Shown here piece after piece: positions 1 to 10,704 of a stretch of DNA of 64,000 nucleotides (positions within the stretch are counted from its first letter, which is position 1; each line of letters begins with the position of its first letter). A model generated the notes under the pieces. The model did not search any database and was not told the origin of the DNA. It saw only the letters and a list, made by a program, of their open reading frames with translations. Both the position numbers and the translations under genes were made by a program. Source of the stretch: Microbacterium ureisolvens (GTDB lineage Bacteria; Actinomycetota; Actinomycetes; Actinomycetales; Microbacteriaceae); contig NZ_JADIJE010000006.1 in the NCBI RefSeq assembly GCF_015278315.1, forward strand, positions 1-64,000, in the 5' to 3' direction.

Positions 1-3
1 GTC

Positions 4-56
4 ATCGTGGGATCACTCTTCTTGCTTCTTGGCGGAAACAGCTGGGTTCCCACGAT
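4..56. repeat. Interrupted inverted repeat at window edge
   Basis: Arms of 9 bases (4-12 and 48-56, ATCGTGGGA and its complement) match perfectly around a 35-base centre. The stretch 1-197 holds no convincing gene. It lies beyond the 3' end of the minus-strand gene that stops at 198, so a terminator role is possible, but the centre is long for that. Confidence 0.4.
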
Positions 57-125
57 GGCCCATCAACGTCTACGACGCCGAGGACCCCGCGGGAAGTGAC
101 ACCACGCTATGGGACTCACCCGCGA

Positions 126-145
126 GTCGTGCCACCTGAGCGACC
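126..145 (+). repeat. Diverged third copy of the GTCGTGACACCTGAG repeat
   Basis: Eighteen of 20 bases match the repeat at 1361-1380. This copy lies just past the 3' end of the AbiEi/DUF559-like gene and the two better copies lie ahead of its start, so the gene is bracketed by copies in the same orientation. Confidence 0.45.
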
Positions 146-197
146 AGGCCGAGGGACGTCCCCCTGGGCACGGCGATTCGGGCGTCACGACGCGAGG

Positions 198-1199
198 TCA
201 GGGCAGAGAGAGCGCGGGCTCCCAGCCGCGGCGGAGGAGTGCGGCTCGCACGATCTCTGCCGCCCTGGGGCGGTCCCCGCGGATGTGCGCGGAGGTGAGC
301 CGCACGACCTCCCAACCCGCGGCGGCGTACGCGATGTACTTGTCGATATCGCGGTTCCACTGCACGCGGTCGGTGCGATGGTGGTCACCCTCGATCTCCA
401 CCACCACCTTGGCGGCCCGATACACGACCTCGGAGATGCCCAGGAGCCCTCCCCGCCGGTCGCGGATCTCGACATCGAGTTCGGGATCGGGCAGGCCCGC
501 CGCCATGGTGTCGAGCCGGAACTCGGTCTCAAGCGACGAGGCGCTGCCGACCCGGATCAGGGGGAGTGCCTCTCTGAGCTTGCCCACACCTGCACGCCGC
601 CCGGCGTGAGTGGCGCGGTGGAGCTGCTCGATGCCGGCGAGGGCCCGGTGGTGCTGCAGCACTCCGCGATCATCGCGGGGCACGCGCACGATGGAATCGC
701 CGAGAACCACCAGCTCGCGCACCGTGAGTTCGCCGGCGAGCATCGCCCAGGTCGTTGCTGGGGTCGTCATCCGCAATCCGTTGTGCGTATGGACGTGCGC
801 GAGCGTCGGGGAGACCTTGATGCCCCGGACGCCGGCATGCCTTGGCGCTCGCGAGGGCGCGAACACTCCGACGACGAGGTCGGGCCCCGGGTCTATTGCG
901 CCGCCCTGCAGCACTGCCGCGGTCCGCCCGGCGAGGAACATCGGGGGTGTCATCACCGTGCCGAACGCCGCGGCCCTCTGCGCCTCGGCGCGGCGCGCGA
1001 GCTCCCACCGTGACGGCGGGGCAGCGGCGGCTGGCGCCGCGGCGGAATCGACAAGCGCGACCTTCACGCGCGTGCCGTGGAACGGGGCCTCCACGTCCTT
1101 CGCGCGCAGGCGGTTCCGCGAAACGCCGGCCCCGAGCGCGTCGGCGACGGAGAAAACGTCGCCGAGTTCCGAAGGGAGTGGGGACGGATGCCGCGGCAT
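198..1199 (-). CDS. AbiEi-like / DUF559-domain protein
   Basis: 333 residues. The N-terminal half resembles the AbiEi-type 'antitoxin' proteins common in actinobacteria: an amphipathic start with a short winged-helix-like segment around residues 10-40. The C-terminal third carries a DUF559/Vsr-like nuclease-fold signature, with an acidic residue in SLETEFRLD, then VVVEIEGDHH and WEVVRLTS. The start is placed at MPRHPSPLPSEL because the open frame continues another 90 codons upstream through low-complexity, repeat-bearing DNA that does not look coding. No toxin partner is adjacent, so an abortive-infection role cannot be claimed; solitary genes of this type are frequent in Microbacteriaceae and their function is unknown. 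It lies downstream of the esterase on the same strand, 303 bases away. Confidence 0.7.
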   Translation of the reverse strand: MPRHPSPLPSELGDVFSVADALGAGVSRNRLRAKDVEAPFHGTRVKVALVDSAAAPAAAAPPSRWELARRAEAQRAAAFGTVMTPPMFLAGRTAAVLQGGAIDPGPDLVVGVFAPSRAPRHAGVRGIKVSPTLAHVHTHNGLRMTTPATTWAMLAGELTVRELVVLGDSIVRVPRDDRGVLQHHRALAGIEQLHRATHAGRRAGVGKLREALPLIRVGSASSLETEFRLDTMAAGLPDPELDVEIRDRRGGLLGISEVVYRAAKVVVEIEGDHHRTDRVQWNRDIDKYIAYAAAGWEVVRLTSAHIRGDRPRAAEIVRAALLRRGWEPALSLP

Positions 1200-1356
1200 G
1201 GGTCGACACTGCACGCTCTGCCGCCCCCGCCGGACGGGGCGCTGCCCGTTCGGTGGAAAGGTGCACTCAGCGTCGCGATGGGGAGAAGCCTCGCGGCGAG
1301 GCATCCCACCCGGCCCAAGATGTGTCAGGAAAAGCGACGTCCTCGCCGAGGTCGCC

Positions 1357-1456
1357 GCGTGTCGTGACACCTGAGCGGCCGGCCGGGTGGTTCGAGGGTC
1401 ACGAAGGGTGGGATGGCGGGTGGGGTGTCGGCGTGTCGTGACACCTGAGTGGCCGG
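1357..1456 (+). repeat. Pair of 26-bp direct repeats in a gene-free 303-bp gap
   Basis: Copies at 1357-1382 and 1431-1456 agree in 25 of 26 bases. Each contains the short dyad GTGTC-GT-GACAC followed by CTGAGYGGCCGG. The gap 1200-1502 separates the esterase stop from the AbiEi/DUF559 start. I see no other feature in it and no clear promoter. Confidence 0.75.
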
Positions 1457-1502
1457 AAGGCGACACCGGCTCGCGCGGCGCAGCGCGGGCGCGAGGTGAT
1501 GC

Positions 1503-2471
1503 TCAGAGGAGCGAGGCGAAGAAACGGGCCTGCTTGGGGAATTGGAACGCCTGACCGCCCTCGTGGCCGTTGTGGGTGTACACCTCGATCTGCTTCGTCG
1601 CGGTGGAGTGCCGGTTGAAGGCCGCGTAGACGGTCGACGGTGGGCAGATGGTGTCCATGAGGGCGACGGAGTACAGCGCCGCGGCATCCGCCCGCTTGGC
1701 CATGTTGACGCCGTCGAAGTAGGAGAGGGTCTCGAACACGCGCTCGTCGCGGCCGCGGTGCACCGCGAGATAGCGCACCACCTCCTGATAGGGGTCGTCG
1801 CCGGTGAGGCCGATCGCCCGCTCGAAGTGACACAGGAACGGCACGTCGGGCATGACGGCGACGATCCCGTCCGAGAGGCCGGCCGCGGCGATCGCGATGC
1901 CGCCGCCCTGGCTCGCGCCGCACACCGCCACCCGGTCGGCGTCGACCTGCGGCAGCGTCCGGATCGCATCGACGGCGCGCACGGCGTCGGTGAACACGCG
2001 GCGGTAGTAGTACGTGGCCGGGTCCTCGATGCCGCGGGTCATGAACCCGGACGACGAGGGACCGGTGCCGTGGGGATCGAGCGTGTCGCCGCCCGATCCC
2101 CACATCGAGCCCTGACCGCGCGTGTCCATGAACAGGTGCGCGTGGCCGGCGGCCGCCCAGCCGAGCCGTTCGCCGGCGAGACCGCGGCCGCCGCCATAGC
2201 CCTGGTACTCCACGACCGCGGGGAGCGGGCCCTCGGCGCCCGCCGGCAGGGTGAGCCAGGCCTTGACCGGATCGCCGCCGAACCCCGGGAACGTGACGTC
2301 GAAGACGTCGACGAGGGTCAACGGGCTGTCCGTGCGCACGAGCTCGGGTGCGGCATCCCACCGCCGGGCCTCGGCGATGGTGTCGGCCCAGAAGGCGTCG
2401 AAATCAGCGGGTTCGCGGACGTCGGGAGCGTAGGTCTCGAGGTCGGCGGGAGACAGGTCGAATCTCGGCAC
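1503..2471 (-). CDS. Acetyl xylan esterase / cephalosporin-C deacetylase family (CE7)
   Basis: 322 residues, the normal length for the CE7 alpha/beta hydrolases that remove acetyl groups from xylo-oligosaccharides and related compounds. The nucleophile motif GASQGG puts the catalytic serine at residue 187. Asp273 in LMDTICPPS and His303 in THNGHEGG complete the triad, and RGQG near residue 118 is the family's conserved arginine motif. There is no signal peptide, which fits the usual intracellular location. No sugar genes adjoin it, so the natural substrate is not indicated by context. The 161 bases to the GNAT gene upstream hold nothing I recognise. Confidence 0.88.
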   Translation of the reverse strand: MPRFDLSPADLETYAPDVREPADFDAFWADTIAEARRWDAAPELVRTDSPLTLVDVFDVTFPGFGGDPVKAWLTLPAGAEGPLPAVVEYQGYGGGRGLAGERLGWAAAGHAHLFMDTRGQGSMWGSGGDTLDPHGTGPSSSGFMTRGIEDPATYYYRRVFTDAVRAVDAIRTLPQVDADRVAVCGASQGGGIAIAAAGLSDGIVAVMPDVPFLCHFERAIGLTGDDPYQEVVRYLAVHRGRDERVFETLSYFDGVNMAKRADAAALYSVALMDTICPPSTVYAAFNRHSTATKQIEVYTHNGHEGGQAFQFPKQARFFASLL

Positions 2472-2632
2472 GGGGCGAGCCTAGCGTCTCGGATGCAAGC
2501 GGTTCGACGCGGCAAAGAAGAGGGCGACGAGGCCTCGATGGGGGAGGGGTATTCGAGGCCCCGCCGCCGGTCTCTGGAGCGCCGGAAGGCGCGGTGCGGG
2601 TGATGCTGCGGGTCTGTGGTGCGGGTACTCGC

Positions 2633-3085
2633 TCAGAGCCGGAACTCTGCGATGACCTCACCGTACTCGGTCTCGCCGACCGGTGTGAAGCCCACACGCT
2701 CGAAGAATGCCTGCGGACCCCCCTCGCCGGCTTCGTAGATGACGCTGACGTGGTCCATGCCGCGGTTGCGGGCCTCTTCGAGCAGCCCCTCCACCGCGAA
2801 ACGGCCGACGCCGCGGCCCTGGTCGTCGGCATCGACGTTGATGCGCCACAGCACCGAGCGGAAGTGCTCCTGCGGGTCTTCCGGGTCGAAGTTGCCGCTC
2901 ACGAAGGCGACGACCTCTTCGCCGTCGAGCACAACCCGCTGCCACGTCGTCTGGGGGTTCACGACGGTCGCCGCGATGCCGTAGCTGACCGGCGAGAGGT
3001 ACTCCTCCTGGCCGGGCTTCAGCGACATATTGTTGACCGCCACGATGGTCGCGGCGGACAGTTCGACGAGTCGCAGATCAGCCAT
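2633..3085 (-). CDS. GNAT family N-acetyltransferase
   Basis: 150 residues forming one GNAT fold, the family that transfers acetyl from acetyl-CoA to an amine. The acetyl-CoA loop is visible as DDQGRGVGRFAVEGL near residues 87-101, followed by the usual beta-bulge and the C-terminal FFERVGFTPVGE motif. The start MADLRLVEL is preferred over an upstream in-frame methionine because the upstream codons lie in the promoter region shared with icd. The substrate is unknown. It is divergent from icd. Confidence 0.8.
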   Translation of the reverse strand: MADLRLVELSAATIVAVNNMSLKPGQEEYLSPVSYGIAATVVNPQTTWQRVVLDGEEVVAFVSGNFDPEDPQEHFRSVLWRINVDADDQGRGVGRFAVEGLLEEARNRGMDHVSVIYEAGEGGPQAFFERVGFTPVGETEYGEVIAEFRL

Positions 3086-3162
3086 GGGCCCCAGGCTAGT
3101 GGGTATGGCGACATCCAGCATCGTGCCGGTGACGGATTAACACGGTGTTCATACGCCCAACT

Positions 3163-3184
3163 ATCTTGACGTCGAGATATCTCG
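3163..3184. promoter_or_regulatory. Overlapping palindromes upstream of icd
   Basis: ATCTTGACGTCGAGAT (3163-3178) is a dyad with one mismatched pair, and CGAGATATCTCG (3173-3184) is a perfect 12-base palindrome overlapping it. A possible -35 hexamer TTGACG (3166-3171) lies inside. This is a good candidate operator in the 148-base divergent region between the GNAT gene and icd. The regulator is not identifiable from sequence. Confidence 0.55.
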
Positions 3185-3233
3185 GACGGGCTTGCGATAG
3201 GCTGACGGCTGACCCGCAAGAAGGACGTGACTG

Positions 3234-5447
<2,214 letters not shown>

Positions 5448-5459
5448 GCCGAAGACACG

Positions 5460-5500
5460 GAGAAGAGCGGATGCCCCGGCCTGGGGCATCCGCTCTTCTC
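5460..5500. terminator. Strong bidirectional hairpin after icd
   Basis: A perfect 18-bp stem (5460-5477 with 5483-5500) closes a 5-base loop. No T tract follows, as is usual in actinobacteria. It lies between the convergent icd and L,D-transpeptidase genes and can serve both. Confidence 0.9.
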
Positions 5501-5536
5501 ATCGGTCGTGCGGCGAGGCGTCGCTGTGTCCGCCGG

Positions 5537-7801
5537 TCAGGCGTGGACCCACACCTCGGTGCCACGGGCGGTCCAGTCGTAGACGAACTTCGCGTCGGCG
5601 TCCCACATGTTGACGCAGCCGTGGCTCTGCTGGAAGCCGAGCGACGAGCGGAACGCCGAGGCGCCGTGGAAGGCGATGTCGGGCGCGAACCACGTGATCC
5701 ACGGCACGTCCTCGGTGCAGTAGCTGTTCACGGCGGACGGGTTGTAGCACAGCGCGCCCATGTCCTGGATGCGGGTGTAGGCGTTCACGGTGAATCGCCC
5801 GGTCGGGGTCGGGGTGGCGTCGCGCCCCGAAGAGATCGTGTAGGACCGGACGAGGTTGCCGTTCTCGAACAGGTGCGCCGTCTGCGCGGACAGGTCGACC
5901 TCGATCGTGCGGGCCAGGGTCGTGATGACCGGCTCGACCACCGTCACCGGCACCTGCATGGCCGCGTCACCCGTCGCCAGCTGCGCGCTGAAGTCGGCGG
6001 CCAGCGTCGAGGTGTCGCCGAGCTCGCGCCCGGACACGCCCGGCGCCTCTTCGCGGAGCACCGCGCCCGACGAGTTCGTGATGACCCGGCCGTTCTCCAC
6101 CGGCCGGTTGACGGCCGCCGCCAGCCCGTCGACGGCGCCCTGGATCGCGGCGGTGTCGGCGGTGATGGCGAAGGCGTCGCCGTCGGGGGTGACGGAGAGC
6201 CAGGATGCCGCGACCGCCCGGTCGACCGGCACGGTGCGCTCTTCGCCGACGTAGAAGCCGACGCCGTCGAGCATGCCGTTCAGCTGCGTCACGGTGGCAT
6301 CGGCCGTCTCCGTGGAGATGTCGGCGGGGATCTCGGCCGGGACAGGCTCCACCTCGACGCGGCTCTCGCCCGCCTCGAAGGCGGCCTGGATGGCAGCCTG
6401 AACGGTGGCCACGTCGACGCCGGCTCCGGGAACCGCCGGAGTCGTCACGTAGCTCGCCGTCGCCGCGTCGAACGCGAGCGTCGCGTCCACGGGGTCCGTG
6501 TAGAGCTGGGGAGCGGCGTTGCGGAGCGCCTCGGTCGCCGCGGCGGGGTCGAGCTCCACCTCTGCGTCAGTCGCGGCGAACCACGCCGTCGGGTTCCACA
6601 TCGGGTGCTGCTCGAACGCGGCGTCGGCGAGAGCCTGCGCGTCGACGGCGGCGCCCAGCTCGGCGCCGGTGATCTCGGCGTCCTCGCCCGCACCGGTCAG
6701 CACGACGGTGGTCTCAGCGAGACGCTGTTCGATCGCCTCGGCCGCCGCGCCCGGCGTGTGCCAGCCGACCGGAACGCCGGCCACGGTCGTGCCCGGCGCG
6801 ATGAGCATGAGAGAGGAAACCACGAGCCCCACGACGGCCACCCCGGCGGCGGCGCCGATCCAGATCGCGGTGCGCTTCTTGTTGGGCTTCGGCTCAGCCG
6901 GCGCCCACGCGAAGACGCCGGATCCGTCGGCGGGGGCGGTCGCGGGAGTGGCGGGGGTGTCGGCGGTCTGGTCGGCGGCGGCGGGCGTCTGCACCGGCGC
7001 GACCGCGGTCGCGGCGGCGGGGGCGAGCACCGCGGTCGGGACGGCGACGGTGGCGTCGTCGATGCTGTCGGGGTCCTCGTGATCGGCCGGAGCCTCGGTG
7101 TCGATCGCCGCGACGGCCTCGGCGTCGGCGTCTGCCTCTGCCTCGGGCTCTGCTTCTGTCTCGGGCTGCGCCGCTGTCTCGGGCTCAGCCGCGGGCTCCG
7201 CGGCCTCGGCCTCGGCGGCCTCTGCTTCGGCGGCCACCGGCTCGGGCTCGACACGATCGGCTGCAGGCGCTTCTGCCTCCGGCTCGAGATCGACGGCTTC
7301 TTCGGTGCTGGCCGACTCGAGCTCGACGGCTTCTGCGTCGGTCACGTCCTCGGCCTCTGCCTCCGGCTCTCCGTCGTCGACGGGCTGCGGCTCTTCGCCC
7401 GCGGCGGCCTGAGGCTCCTCGGTGACCTCCGGTTCCTCGGCAGCCGCCTCCGGCTCCTCGGCGGCCTCCGGCTCCTCCGCGTCGGCCTCTGGCTCCTCGA
7501 CAGCGGCTTCCGGCGTGTCCTCGGCCTCAGCCTCCGCATCATCGGCGTCGTCGGCGGGGGAGTCATCCGCGTCGTCGGCGGGCGCGACGGAGTCTTCCGT
7601 CTCGGCATCCGCCGCGGTCGCGGCATCCGTCTCCTCGACGGAATCCGCCGCCCGGGCCTCGCCGGGCCCGGTCGTTTCCGCCGTCGCCGACGCTTCGCCG
7701 TCGATGACCTGTTCGGCCTCGACGGCGTCCCCAGCAGACGCCTGTGCGCCCTTTGACGTGGTCGCCAAATCTGTCACGCCTTCACCCCCGACTGTGATCA
7801 A
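5537..7801 (-). CDS. Membrane-anchored L,D-transpeptidase with long acidic N-terminus
   Basis: 754 residues. Residues 1-310 are an acidic, repetitive Glu/Ala/Pro/Val region (many EEPEA-like units) that would be cytoplasmic. A single membrane helix at about 312-334 follows the basic KPNKKR. The extracellular part has VanW/PG_binding_4-like repeats and ends in a YkuD catalytic domain with SHGCVN, Cys729 being the nucleophile and an upstream FHGASAF histidine. Such enzymes make 3-3 crosslinks in peptidoglycan. The start is taken as TTG at 7801 behind GGGGAAG; GTG at residue 9 is an alternative. The first 310 residues are much longer than in standard L,D-transpeptidases. Confidence 0.9.
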   Translation of the reverse strand: MITVGGEGVTDLATTSKGAQASAGDAVEAEQVIDGEASATAETTGPGEARAADSVEETDAATAADAETEDSVAPADDADDSPADDADDAEAEAEDTPEAAVEEPEADAEEPEAAEEPEAAAEEPEVTEEPQAAAGEEPQPVDDGEPEAEAEDVTDAEAVELESASTEEAVDLEPEAEAPAADRVEPEPVAAEAEAAEAEAAEPAAEPETAAQPETEAEPEAEADADAEAVAAIDTEAPADHEDPDSIDDATVAVPTAVLAPAAATAVAPVQTPAAADQTADTPATPATAPADGSGVFAWAPAEPKPNKKRTAIWIGAAAGVAVVGLVVSSLMLIAPGTTVAGVPVGWHTPGAAAEAIEQRLAETTVVLTGAGEDAEITGAELGAAVDAQALADAAFEQHPMWNPTAWFAATDAEVELDPAAATEALRNAAPQLYTDPVDATLAFDAATASYVTTPAVPGAGVDVATVQAAIQAAFEAGESRVEVEPVPAEIPADISTETADATVTQLNGMLDGVGFYVGEERTVPVDRAVAASWLSVTPDGDAFAITADTAAIQGAVDGLAAAVNRPVENGRVITNSSGAVLREEAPGVSGRELGDTSTLAADFSAQLATGDAAMQVPVTVVEPVITTLARTIEVDLSAQTAHLFENGNLVRSYTISSGRDATPTPTGRFTVNAYTRIQDMGALCYNPSAVNSYCTEDVPWITWFAPDIAFHGASAFRSSLGFQQSHGCVNMWDADAKFVYDWTARGTEVWVHA

Positions 7802-7970
7802 CGCTTCCCCTTATGGTAGGCGACCAGAACCTGGGTGTTGGTCACGGGCCGATCACGGATGAATCGCCGGTCACGCCGCGAAAGCGCGATCCCTTGCGTC
7901 GCCTGGTCACGCGTGCCAGGTCACGGTTTTGTAAAGCATCCGATCAAATTCGCCCGCGGGCTTGCGAAAT

Positions 7971-7996
7971 GTTAGTTCGTAAGGTCTACTAACAAA
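7971..7996. promoter_or_regulatory. Inverted repeat at the ROK regulator start (likely operator)
   Basis: GTTAGT (7971-7976) and ACTAAC (7988-7993) face each other across 11 bases directly ahead of the ROK regulator start codon. The octamer CTAACAAA (7989-7996) recurs upstream of the GH20 gene at 21456-21463. Autoregulation by the ROK protein is the simplest reading. Confidence 0.55.
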
Positions 7997-7997
7997 C

Positions 7998-9197
7998 ATG
8001 CCCAACACGGAAGCGCAGCGCGGCCCTTCCAGTATCGACGCGCCGCCGAGTTCCCCCGCGAGCCCTCGCGCATTCGCTCCCGGCCGCACCCTGCGGCAGG
8101 GAGCGAAGGTGCTGCCCGAGCATGCGCGCGGGCACAACCGCTCGCTCGTGCTGCAGACCCTGTTCCACCAGGGCGCGATGAGCCGGGCCGACCTGTCGCG
8201 CGAGACCGGCCTGACGCGCGTCACCATCTCCGACCTCGTCGCCGAGCTCATCGCCGACGGATTCGTCGCCGAAATGGGCGTGCGCGAGGCGTCCGGCCCC
8301 GGCAAGCCGGCGATCCTGGTCGACCTCGACCACGCCGGTCACCGCATCATCGGCCTCGACCTGTCGGGCAGCGACACCTTCATCGGCGCCGTGCTCACCC
8401 TCGACGGCAGCATCGTCGCGCGCCGTGAGGTCGCCCTCCCCGCCGACGAGGACGTCGTCAACACCGTGGTCGACCTCGCACGTGGGCTCGTGGACGAGGC
8501 GCACGCCCCTGTCCTGGGCATCGGGGTCGGAACACCCGGTGTGGTCGACGACCACGGCGTGATCCTCACCGCGCCGAACTTCGGCTGGGCCGGCTTCGAC
8601 CTCGAGGGCGCCCTGCGCGGTGCGCTCGGGCTCCCGGTCCTCGTCGCGAACGACGCCAATGCGGCCGTGCTCGCCGAGTACACCTTCGGCGGCGCGCCCG
8701 ACGATGTGCTGCTGGTCAAAGTCGGCCGAGGCGTCGGCTCCGGACTGCTCCTGGCCGGCCAGCCCATGCGCGGCAGCCGCTTCGCCGCGGGCGAGATCGG
8801 TCACGTCACCGTCGGCACGGACGGCGGTCCGCAGTGCGCATGCGGCAAGGTGGGCTGCCTCGAGGCTTGGCTGTCGGTCCCGTCGCTCACCTCGCGGCTC
8901 CAGGCGGCCACCGACCCCGCCGCGCACGAAGGCATCCTCCGCGACGCGGGGGAGCGGCTCGGCATCGCGCTGGCCCCGGTCGTGGGTGCGCTCGACCTGT
9001 CGGAGATCGTGATCTCCGGCCCACCCGAACTCCTCGGCGGGTCCCTCGCGGATCAGACCGTCGAGACACTCCGCGCACGCACGCTGGCCCCGTCGCACGA
9101 CGACGGCGTGCGAGTGCGGATGACGGAGCAAGGCCAGGACATCGTCCTGCGCGGCGCGGCCGTCATGGTCCTGTCAGGCCAGCTCGGGGTGTCCTGA
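7998..9197 (+). CDS. ROK family transcriptional repressor
   Basis: 399 residues. A winged helix-turn-helix lies at about 50-105 (RSLVLQTLFHQGAMSRADLS... LTRVTISDLVAELIADGF), followed by a ROK sugar-binding fold with the zinc motif CACGKVGCLE near residue 280. This is the NagC/XylR-type architecture, in which a sugar or sugar phosphate releases the protein from DNA. Its place 96 bases ahead of an amino-sugar ABC transporter, kinase and nagB suggests it controls amino-sugar use. The effector is probably GlcNAc or its phosphate, which is inference from neighbours only. Confidence 0.88.
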   Translation: MPNTEAQRGPSSIDAPPSSPASPRAFAPGRTLRQGAKVLPEHARGHNRSLVLQTLFHQGAMSRADLSRETGLTRVTISDLVAELIADGFVAEMGVREASGPGKPAILVDLDHAGHRIIGLDLSGSDTFIGAVLTLDGSIVARREVALPADEDVVNTVVDLARGLVDEAHAPVLGIGVGTPGVVDDHGVILTAPNFGWAGFDLEGALRGALGLPVLVANDANAAVLAEYTFGGAPDDVLLVKVGRGVGSGLLLAGQPMRGSRFAAGEIGHVTVGTDGGPQCACGKVGCLEAWLSVPSLTSRLQAATDPAAHEGILRDAGERLGIALAPVVGALDLSEIVISGPPELLGGSLADQTVETLRARTLAPSHDDGVRVRMTEQGQDIVLRGAAVMVLSGQLGVS

Positions 9198-9293
9198 CAC
9201 AGCACTGCCAGCCGGGGTCGCCCCGGAACCCCGATTCCCCCCGGATGGGTCGCCCGGCCCAGCCGACACCAAGAGAACACGAAGGAAGACACC

Positions 9294-10628
9294 ATGAAGA
9301 AGACGCTCGGAGCCGTGGCGCTCATCGGCGCCTCGGCACTGGTGCTCGCCGGCTGCGCCGGCGGGAACTCGTCCAGCGGATCGGACGACGCCTCGGGGTT
9401 CGACCCCGAAGGCGCCAAGGACCAGAACATCACGTTCTGGGTCATGGGCGGTGACACCCCCGACGAGCTGCGCGAGTACCTGAAGGACGAGTACAAGGCG
9501 GCCACCGGCGGCACCCTCACCATCGAGGAGCAGTCCTGGGGCGACGCGCTGACGAAGCTGGCCAACCAGCTCCCCGACGCGAAGAACACCCCCGACGTCA
9601 CCGAGATCGGCAACACCTGGTCGCCGACCTTCACGACGGCGGGCGCGTTCAGCGACCTCAGCGGCATCTACGACGAGCTGGGCGGCTCCGACCTGCTCCA
9701 GTCGTTCGTCGACGTCGGCACGGTCGACGACGCGCAGTACGCGCTGCCGTACTACTTCGGCTCGCGCTACATCACCTACCGCAAGGACATCTGGGAGGCG
9801 GCGGGCCTGGACGTGCCCACGACCCTCGAGCAGTTCAACGAGGATGTCAAGACGCTGCGCACGGCCGACCAGTCGGGCTTCTACATCGGCGGCGAGGACT
9901 GGCGCAACGGCGTCTCGTGGATCTTCGCGAACGGCGGCGAGCTCGCCGAGAAGGACGGCGACAACTGGGTCTCGACGCTCAGCGACGAGAAGACCATCGC
10001 GGGTCTCGAGCAGTTCCAGGACCTGTTCCAGAACGCCTCGAACGCGCCGGCCACCGAGGACGACAGCACGCCCTGGGTCAACATCAACAACGACAAGACC
10101 GGCAACCCGCCGACGGCGGCCACGATCATCGCACCCGGCTGGGCGCACTGGTCGATCGGCGACTTCGTCGAGGAGAAGACCGCCGACGACGGCACCGTGA
10201 CCGAGGTGCGCGAGTGGAACGACGACACGTTCGGCGTCTTCCCGCTCCCGGGCACGACCGAGGGCGAGGCCGCCCCGGTCTTCGCCGGCGGCTCGAACAT
10301 CGGCATCTCGGCCAAGAGCGAGAACCAGGCGGGCGCCAAGGAGCTGCTGCGCATCATCTTCTCCGACGAGTACCAGCAGATGCTCGGCCAGAACGGCCTC
10401 GGCCCGGCGAACACCGAGTTCGTCGACTCCCTCGGCGATGACATCTTCGCCTCGGCGCTCATCGAATCGGCGCTGAACTCCAAGCTCACCCCGGCCGCGC
10501 CGGGCTGGGCGGCGGTGGAGGGCCAGAAGATCCTCGAGGAGTTCTTCGGCAAGGTCGCGTCGGGCGGCGACATCCCCGCGCTCGCCGAGGAGTACGACGA
10601 GAAGATCGACGCCATCATCAACGGCTGA
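9294..10628 (+). CDS. Sugar ABC transporter substrate-binding lipoprotein
   Basis: 444 residues, a class-I extracellular sugar-binding protein. The signal peptide ends in a lipobox (LAGC, lipidated Cys22) followed by a Gly/Ser linker, so the mature protein is anchored outside the membrane. Typical family features include NITFWVMGG at the mature start and LPYYFGSRYITYRKD in the middle. It heads the transport operon and lies in the same direction as the two permeases, the ROK kinase and nagB, so GlcNAc or chito-oligosaccharides are the likely ligands. No ATPase gene is adjacent; a shared MsiK-type ATPase elsewhere is the usual actinobacterial solution. Confidence 0.9.
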   Translation: MKKTLGAVALIGASALVLAGCAGGNSSSGSDDASGFDPEGAKDQNITFWVMGGDTPDELREYLKDEYKAATGGTLTIEEQSWGDALTKLANQLPDAKNTPDVTEIGNTWSPTFTTAGAFSDLSGIYDELGGSDLLQSFVDVGTVDDAQYALPYYFGSRYITYRKDIWEAAGLDVPTTLEQFNEDVKTLRTADQSGFYIGGEDWRNGVSWIFANGGELAEKDGDNWVSTLSDEKTIAGLEQFQDLFQNASNAPATEDDSTPWVNINNDKTGNPPTAATIIAPGWAHWSIGDFVEEKTADDGTVTEVREWNDDTFGVFPLPGTTEGEAAPVFAGGSNIGISAKSENQAGAKELLRIIFSDEYQQMLGQNGLGPANTEFVDSLGDDIFASALIESALNSKLTPAAPGWAAVEGQKILEEFFGKVASGGDIPALAEEYDEKIDAIING

Positions 10629-10642
10629 CACCGTTCAGCCCT

Positions 10643-10674
10643 CCGGGGTCGCGGACACGCGTCCGCGACCCCGG
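10643..10674 (+). promoter_or_regulatory. Intercistronic hairpin between binding protein and permease
   Basis: A 14-bp perfect stem (10643-10656 with 10661-10674) has a 4-base loop and sits 14 bases past the binding-protein stop. Such hairpins commonly protect the binding-protein mRNA or cause partial termination, giving an excess of it over permease. A strong AAGGAGG for the permease follows. Confidence 0.75.
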
Positions 10675-10704
10675 TCCCCTGCGAGACCCCCTAAGGAGGC
10701 GGGC

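Noticed and set aside
1200..1466. N-terminal 89-codon extension of the AbiEi/DUF559 gene
   Set aside because: It is low-complexity, runs through the direct repeats and lacks a ribosome site; the start at 1199 fits the family.
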